From Conus ventricosus (taxonomy: Eukaryota; Mollusca; Gastropoda; Neogastropoda; Conidae): a DNA stretch of 64,000 nucleotides. The notes under the pieces were generated by a model. It ran no database searches. It worked only from the letters and a program-made list of their open reading frames with translations, and was not told where the DNA came from. Below are positions 37,001-43,836 of this stretch, piece by piece. The stretch lies in the NCBI GenBank assembly GCA_018398815.1, contig CM031596.1, positions 59,688,459 through 59,752,458 of the forward strand. Reading direction: 5' to 3'. The translations under genes and the position numbers were made by a program. Numbering within the stretch: position 1 is the stretch's first letter; each line of letters starts with the position of its first letter.

Positions 37001-40000
37001 CATAATGATCCGATTCTAGGTTATTGTCAACGGTTGAGGATTTAAGAAGATGATCACTGTCTCTGTAGACTACCCAGTCTACTATGTTACCCTGTTTGTT
37101 CGTCATTTCATTCACGGACTGCTGGAGTCTGAACGTATCTAAAATTTCTAACACCTCAGGCGTGTATCCAACTGTGGGCTTATTGAAATGGAAGTTGAAG
37201 TCACTGATCAATAACAATGTTCCTGGAAGGTCATTTACAAATTCAAGAAAGTCTGGAAGTTCGTTGACAAACATGCTGGGCGTAAATTTGTTTTTCTGCT
37301 GGGTACCGGTCTGTAAATCCCATAAATGCTAGTGACAGGAGCGCTAGGTAGGGACAGTTTCAGGTGTACAAGTTCAAAGGTCCGATGCTGAAAATCAAAA
37401 GAAGAGTTAAAAGAGCAATAGGGGAGCAGCTTATCCGAGATGACGAAGGCGATTCCGCCCCCGCAGGTCGTGGCGGGGCGGGGGAAGGACTTGGTGGTAT
37501 AGCCAGCTGGGGCCAGGTCATGTAGCTTTGGTTCATCGCCGCTTTCCTTGAACCACGTTTCCATTATGCAAAGAATGTCGATATCATTGGAGAGTATAAA
37601 GTCATTTACAGCAGATCGTTTCTTTTTACAGGTATTACCAAGTGACTGGGCATTGAAAACTGTCAGAGAAATGTTCATTGTTTGTGTGCGAGGAGCCGTA
37701 GGCACTTGAATCAAGTTGCGAAAGTTTACTGAGCGAGTGTGGTTGTGACGAGAGTGGTGAGAGAGATGGGCAACATTACCGACTGTAGGTATCGTCCTCC
37801 GTTTCCTCCTCCCTCCCCGTGCTGTGCGACAGTGAGGAAGGTCACGGCCAATCCTGAGATGCCGCAGTGTCACGTTGAGCGAAGGGTCAAGGGGCGAAGG
37901 TCGCTCCCTGCCAGCCAGCAGCTGGTCCCGTGTGTAGGTCAGGCGAGTGATTTGACGAGGGAAAGGGTGAGGGTAGTGACACGTTAAGTCGGTCACCACA
38001 GGGTAGGGTAGTGGTGGGTGTGACGGTGGAGGGCCGTTACATGCCGTAACGGGTATGGAGAGGTTGGGTGGTACTCATAACCAGATACACTACTTACGTA
38101 AACTACTTAGATACAGAGACGCAGAATTTATGTGTACATATACAAGCATGCACATTCACTTGCGGAAACTTAAACTGGCGTATACATAGGCACACGCATG
38201 CTCATGCATGCACACACACACACACACACACATATACACTCACATGCAGCATTTTACATAACAAATGTTTGAACCTGAAAAGCTATGCTTTTGCACAGAT
38301 CTATGCGTGTTTGTGTGTGCACAGCAAATAAAAGACATAGAAAAAATCATTCTGATGACTGAATTGATGTTGTTGAAAAAACAGTTTGATGAATACTATG
38401 AATGTAAAGCAAGGGCATTTATCTCTATACTAGACAAATAGTGCTCTTGCTCTCTCACTAATCCCTCAACCAGACTTTGCATTTTTTTGGGTTTGTTTGT
38501 TGTTTTTTGTTAGGGTTTTTGTACCCTTTCTGCTTCTATGATATAAAAAGGCAGTCTACAGAAATCCCCAGTCCATTTCATATTGCAAGGTGAGAGTTGA
38601 TATTTTTGTTACTGACTTTATTGTTCCTGGGTTTTCACGAGGCATGTGTTGTGGGGTAGAGTGACACCTGCCTACATCATTTCTTCATGACAGGAGTACT
38701 TGAACTGACTGAGAGTTGATATCTTTGTTTTTGACCTTATTGTTCCTGGGTTTTTACGAGGCATGTGTTGTGGGGTAGAGTGACACCTGCCTACATCATT
38801 TCTTCTTGACAGGAGTACTTGAAGACGGACCCGACAGGCAGAGATCCTGACACGACCATCTTCAAAATCAAACAAGGGTCTGAACCTCCATGCTTTACTG
38901 GCTTCTTTGGGGTGTGGGATCGAGAGCTGTGGAGCGTAAGTAGTAAATCTGTTTTGTTGTTGTTGTTTTTGATTAAGGCATGTAATGAAACAAACGTCAT
39001 TTACAATGTCAAACCGAGATGATGATGAGTCACAAGTGTGTGTTAAAACGTATGATGATAGGTAGATCAATCTAGAAATGACAGTCTGTGTTGTTGTGAT
39101 TGGAACTATGCTGGTTCAGCTCACTTGCAGTACACATATCCTTTTCGCCATCAAGAGCAGTTGAAAGTAAGCTACAGACAGCACATAACCAAATCCACCA
39201 GCACATTCTCCTTCATCACACATGAGTCAAAATAGGTAAATTGATCCTCCTGTTGAGCAGTATAAATGGCAGAGCGAGGAAAATGTGGTGATGAGGTATT
39301 TGACTGAATCTATGGCAGGCAGGTGTAATCAGACCTGTTTACCCATACTGTTTTGTGTGTTTTGAACACGTTTGGTGAAAATACTGTGAACACAACAAAA
39401 TGATTTTTTTTTTTTTTTGTCAAGACAAAGTTCTTTAGAGTAAATACACATGCGGTGTATAACCATTGTGTTGTCTTGGTGAGCTTTAACAACAATTCAT
39501 GTTACCTTTCGTATGCAAAATCAGGTTGCGTCTGAGTCCTCGATAACATGCTGATACATTGGAACAGTAGCAGAGAATACCAGCCCTGAAATGTAAAAAA
39601 AAGACTGGCAAGAAAGTATGAATTTGCAACAAAGTAGGCTAATGAATCAAATCTGCAGGTAATGTGTACTGGGAGAAACTATTTTTACTGTACTGTTTTA
39701 GGTAACCATGTACCCTCTGCTGTGTGATGGTAAGTGAAAACAAATCTGCCCTGCCACCACCACCCACGCTTCCACACTTTTACAAAAATGTGTACACACA
39801 CCTTGCAGAAGATATGCTCGTTTTAATTGGCAAGTGCACCAATACCAGTTTTAAGTAAACGGGTCTGAGTAATCCATTCTAATGATATCCGTCATCTATG
39901 GATGCCATGCAGCAGATCTTGAACCCAGACTTCAGGCATTCAAAAACAAATTGTTGAGAGGGATTTCCTGTGTCTCGCACATGGAACATAAGCCAAATGG

Positions 40001-42297
40001 CACTTTGTGCAAGTCTTCATGTTCAACATAGCTGTCACATGCTGTGAGTTTGCCTGATAGGGCATATCTCTCATCACAACTCTTGTGTCCATGCATATTC
40101 TAGAGATACAGCAGCAGGAAATCTTGGATGGACGATGTAAAGGACTGGGCTGGTTTTACAACCTCTGCTCTGTTGCCCATGACTGAGGACAGAGGGCTGT
40201 GAGGATTCCTAGCTGGCCACCCCTGCGCTACCTGCTGTCATGAGCAATATTCATATAGATAAAGAACAAATCTCTGTGTGTATCAGTGACAAATACAAAT
40301 GGCTGAACATTCAGATCTGGAAAGTTCAGTCAGTGCCTGTAACGCCCATGATTGAATGGATGTGTTATGAAGACTAAAAGAACTCCCAAATTAGCTGGAA
40401 GGTACTATGGTTGAGTGGCACATGGTAAGAATGTGTGAATGGTAAGGTGAGTCCAGGGACCTGAGTTTGAATCTCGCAGGGACATTTTATGTATGTTGTT
40501 GCCAACATTGTTTCTGTGGGATAACAGGTTGTATAAAACAAGGCAGGCTTGCAATATTCTTTTATGAATACATGTAGATATCCCTGAAAACGGAAGTCGA
40601 ATTTCACAGATTCAGACAGGCAGTTTGCTTAAAGGCAGTACTGTACCAGAAGAAATATTGTTGTGTCATATTCATACATTGTTCATATCTGTTTGACTAT
40701 CTTTTAAAGAAGGGCTTCAGGCCCAGATTTTGGATCCCATGTGCACCCATATGTATGAGTTTATCCACTACATTTTAGTGTGTTTTGGACCACAGAAATG
40801 GACAAGGGAGAAAAAAAAAGAATGCTTATACCAGTGGGTTTTCTTTGGTGGCGTCACATTGCCATTTCTATCCACACAATCAGAGATGACTTTTTACCCA
40901 TACAGTGAAGGAAGGAGACATTAATTTGAAAATGTTCTGCAGTGACCTTGTACCATTTACAATTTGAAAAAAAAAAGAAGCTAATGTACATATTTGAAGA
41001 GGGTTTTGATGCTACTCTAATAAAAAAAAAAAGGACTTTCATTGTCAGAATACAGTGATATAAGTCCAAGTGTTACTACGTTGTTGTTGTTTTTTAATGT
41101 GTTGTTAAAAGCCCCCAAGTAAATAAACTCTGAAAGTGAACTTAACAGATATGTCTGCCTGAAATGGATGGATGCATTGAATTCAACAAATTGGCTATAA
41201 TAATATTTTGTAGGCAAGGAGTGTTCATGAATATGCTGTACCATTTATTTTGTAACAGCAGTATGATACTGTTATATTGCAACAACATTGTTACAGGGAT
41301 GCAAGTCACTGGAAGAAATGAAGCAAGAGTTGCGTCAAGAAAACATCCCAGTGCACAGATCCAGCAGGTTGGTCATGGGTTCTGCGCCCTCACCCCTCCC
41401 CATCGATCTCTCTCTCTCTCTCTCTCCATTTTCTTGTGTGTAACAATAGTGAAGCCTTACACTAAAGATCTTGCAAATACACTCCGCCCAACCCATCCAC
41501 AGAGACCTGTTTTTGGTCTGTTGAAAGGTTACCTCCCAATAAAACTCCCTCCTTTATAATGGATGCCTCTAAAGAGAGTAGTGTTCAATTCTCTGATCAA
41601 CACTTCAGACGTCTCTCTCCGGCCTGACAGATGCCAGGATGTAGTGTAAAGTGATCACGCAGTAGAGCCTTGTGAAGAGGTGTCAGTTCGGAATGGAACT
41701 CTGTAGCATCATCCTGATTAGCTGGTTGTCACAGCTGTTCCTGAAAGGAACTTTCAGGCTCTGTGGCCCATCTTGGCCAGCTGTCCTCAGCTTAGATTTC
41801 ATCTCCAGGTCCATGCCTAGGATCAGTTCATGACAAGGCTGTGGGCATCGGCAGCTTCCATGGTAGTTGGATAGATATGCCGGCACCCTTCCAAGGGATC
41901 AGAAACTCACACTGGTTCCGTGGTTTAGCAGTTATTTTTGTCAGGTTGAAGCTCATTTGGCGCCACCAAGGGGCGGGCTCCCTCATGATAACTGGATATT
42001 GATTACATCCTGTGCGTTGCTGGTACTGAAACTGTGACCAGGCAAGGTTGAGTATGGCTGTGTCTAGCAGAGCAAGTGTGATTTACATGGAAGATCAGAC
42101 TGGGAAAAACAACCCATTGGAATGAAACCCTCTCTGGTCTTTTCCAATTTTTTTTTTCCTTCCCCAGCTTCAGCCCTTTCTAGTTTTTCCCCAATTCATT
42201 CAAAAATGTCTGCACAAGTTTGTTTGTGTCTCTGTTCACAGATTTTTCACCTTCTGCGTGGGTGTGTGTGTGTGTGGGGTCTCTGTGTGTGTGTGGG

Positions 42298-42342
<45 letters not shown>

Positions 42343-43792
42343 TGCATGCGTGGATGTATGTTGATATCCAACCTGTGTGTTTTATACTCTTCCTCAAATT
42401 TTCATAGATTTCAGGGGAATCTATTAATGATAAACCACACACACACACACACATACACACACGCTCTCTCACACACACAATCAGTTGGGGAAGAGAAAGA
42501 AATGGAAGGGAAAGTGGATGGGGGTGCAGGGGAGAAGCACCAGTGGAATCTGCACAGCCACATGCTAGCAGACCACTCTGACAACTCGAGATCAGGTGTA
42601 AACTTCTTCGCTTGAGTCGGCAGTCACCATTTTGTCTGCCCTGTTGAAGACCAAGTAATGTCAGGCTGTGATGTCATGCTTTGGCTACTGCAGAAGTGAA
42701 AGAGGTCAACAAATCAGCATGAAGAAGTCCTGGTCCTGGTTGGACCAAAAAGTGGATGAGACATCACTCGATGCTCATATTGCTGTCAGACTGAGTGCGA
42801 GAGGGCGTATGGAAGAGATGGAAGGCCAAAGAATTTGAAGGACTTTGTTTTGTTCATGTCATAGGTATCCTGAATTCACCGTGATTGTAAAGCACCTTGC
42901 ATAGGATAATGATTCTGCAGATGTAAAATTTCCTTTATTGTCAGGATTATCAGTTTGATTGCGACATGTGGGTAGGGTAGGTGGCAATTCGAAGAATTGG
43001 ATGCTGAAGTGAAATGTGATGAAAGATCTCAATAGGAGCATGCAAACATAATACGTGTGCGTGAATGTGTGTGTGTTTGCTGTAGGAGATGACGTGTATG
43101 TAGTTGTATGTGTATGCTAATGATTAGGTGCATGTATGCACAAGCATGTATACATCTGTGTGAAGGAACAATGATGCATCTGTTATCTGTGTATATTGCA
43201 TCGTGATGCATGCATTTCATTTGTATGAATTCTGTGCATGGCTTTTATTTTCCACGTGTGTGTGTAGAGTTATGCACATGCCTTGTTTGTGTGTAAGAGA
43301 CAGCGAGCAGGGGGGGGTGAGAGTGGTGGGACTCCATATTGTCTTGAGTGAATACTTGACAGTAGTTTGTAAAGAGTGGCGGCTAGAAGATGACTGACAG
43401 TCTTGGGGTTGTACAGAACGGATCGAATGGAGGGCAGAACTTTAATGACATGCCGAAGTATTTCCCGTGAGGAGCTGTGCGTGGACGTTGACAAGCTGCC
43501 CATGTATGTGGACCCTGCAAAAAGGGAGGTAAGTCTGCTCCTTTACTTCTTATCATTGGTGATGACGGAAAGGGGTTATGCACCCACAGTGGGGAGATTG
43601 TGTAAAAAATATAGGAGGATGAAGCTTGCATTCATCCTTGTGTCTACATTAAGGGAAGTTCAGTGGAAATAACAAAAAAAAACAAAAAAAGAGTCATACA
43701 CTCACAGGTAATGAGATCCAGTAAAAACACAGATAGTGAGGATGAAACCTGCGTTCATTCTTCCATTTACATTAAAGAAGTTCAGTGGAAAT

Positions 43793-43836
<44 letters not shown>

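Larger units (their letters stand above)
34498..38030 (-). mobile_element. L2/CR1-like LINE, nearly full length, antisense to villin
   Basis: The minus strand contains, in order: endonuclease (about 37680-36900; [54 protein letters not shown]); reverse transcriptase (36203-35130; [58 protein letters not shown]); and a C-terminal piece ([13 protein letters not shown] at about 34925). The 3' end has AGCGCTATATAAGAAACCAT followed by ATT repeats, typical of L2/CR1-type LINEs. A frameshift near 37290 and lesions at 36204-36488 break the ORF. Confidence 0.9.
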
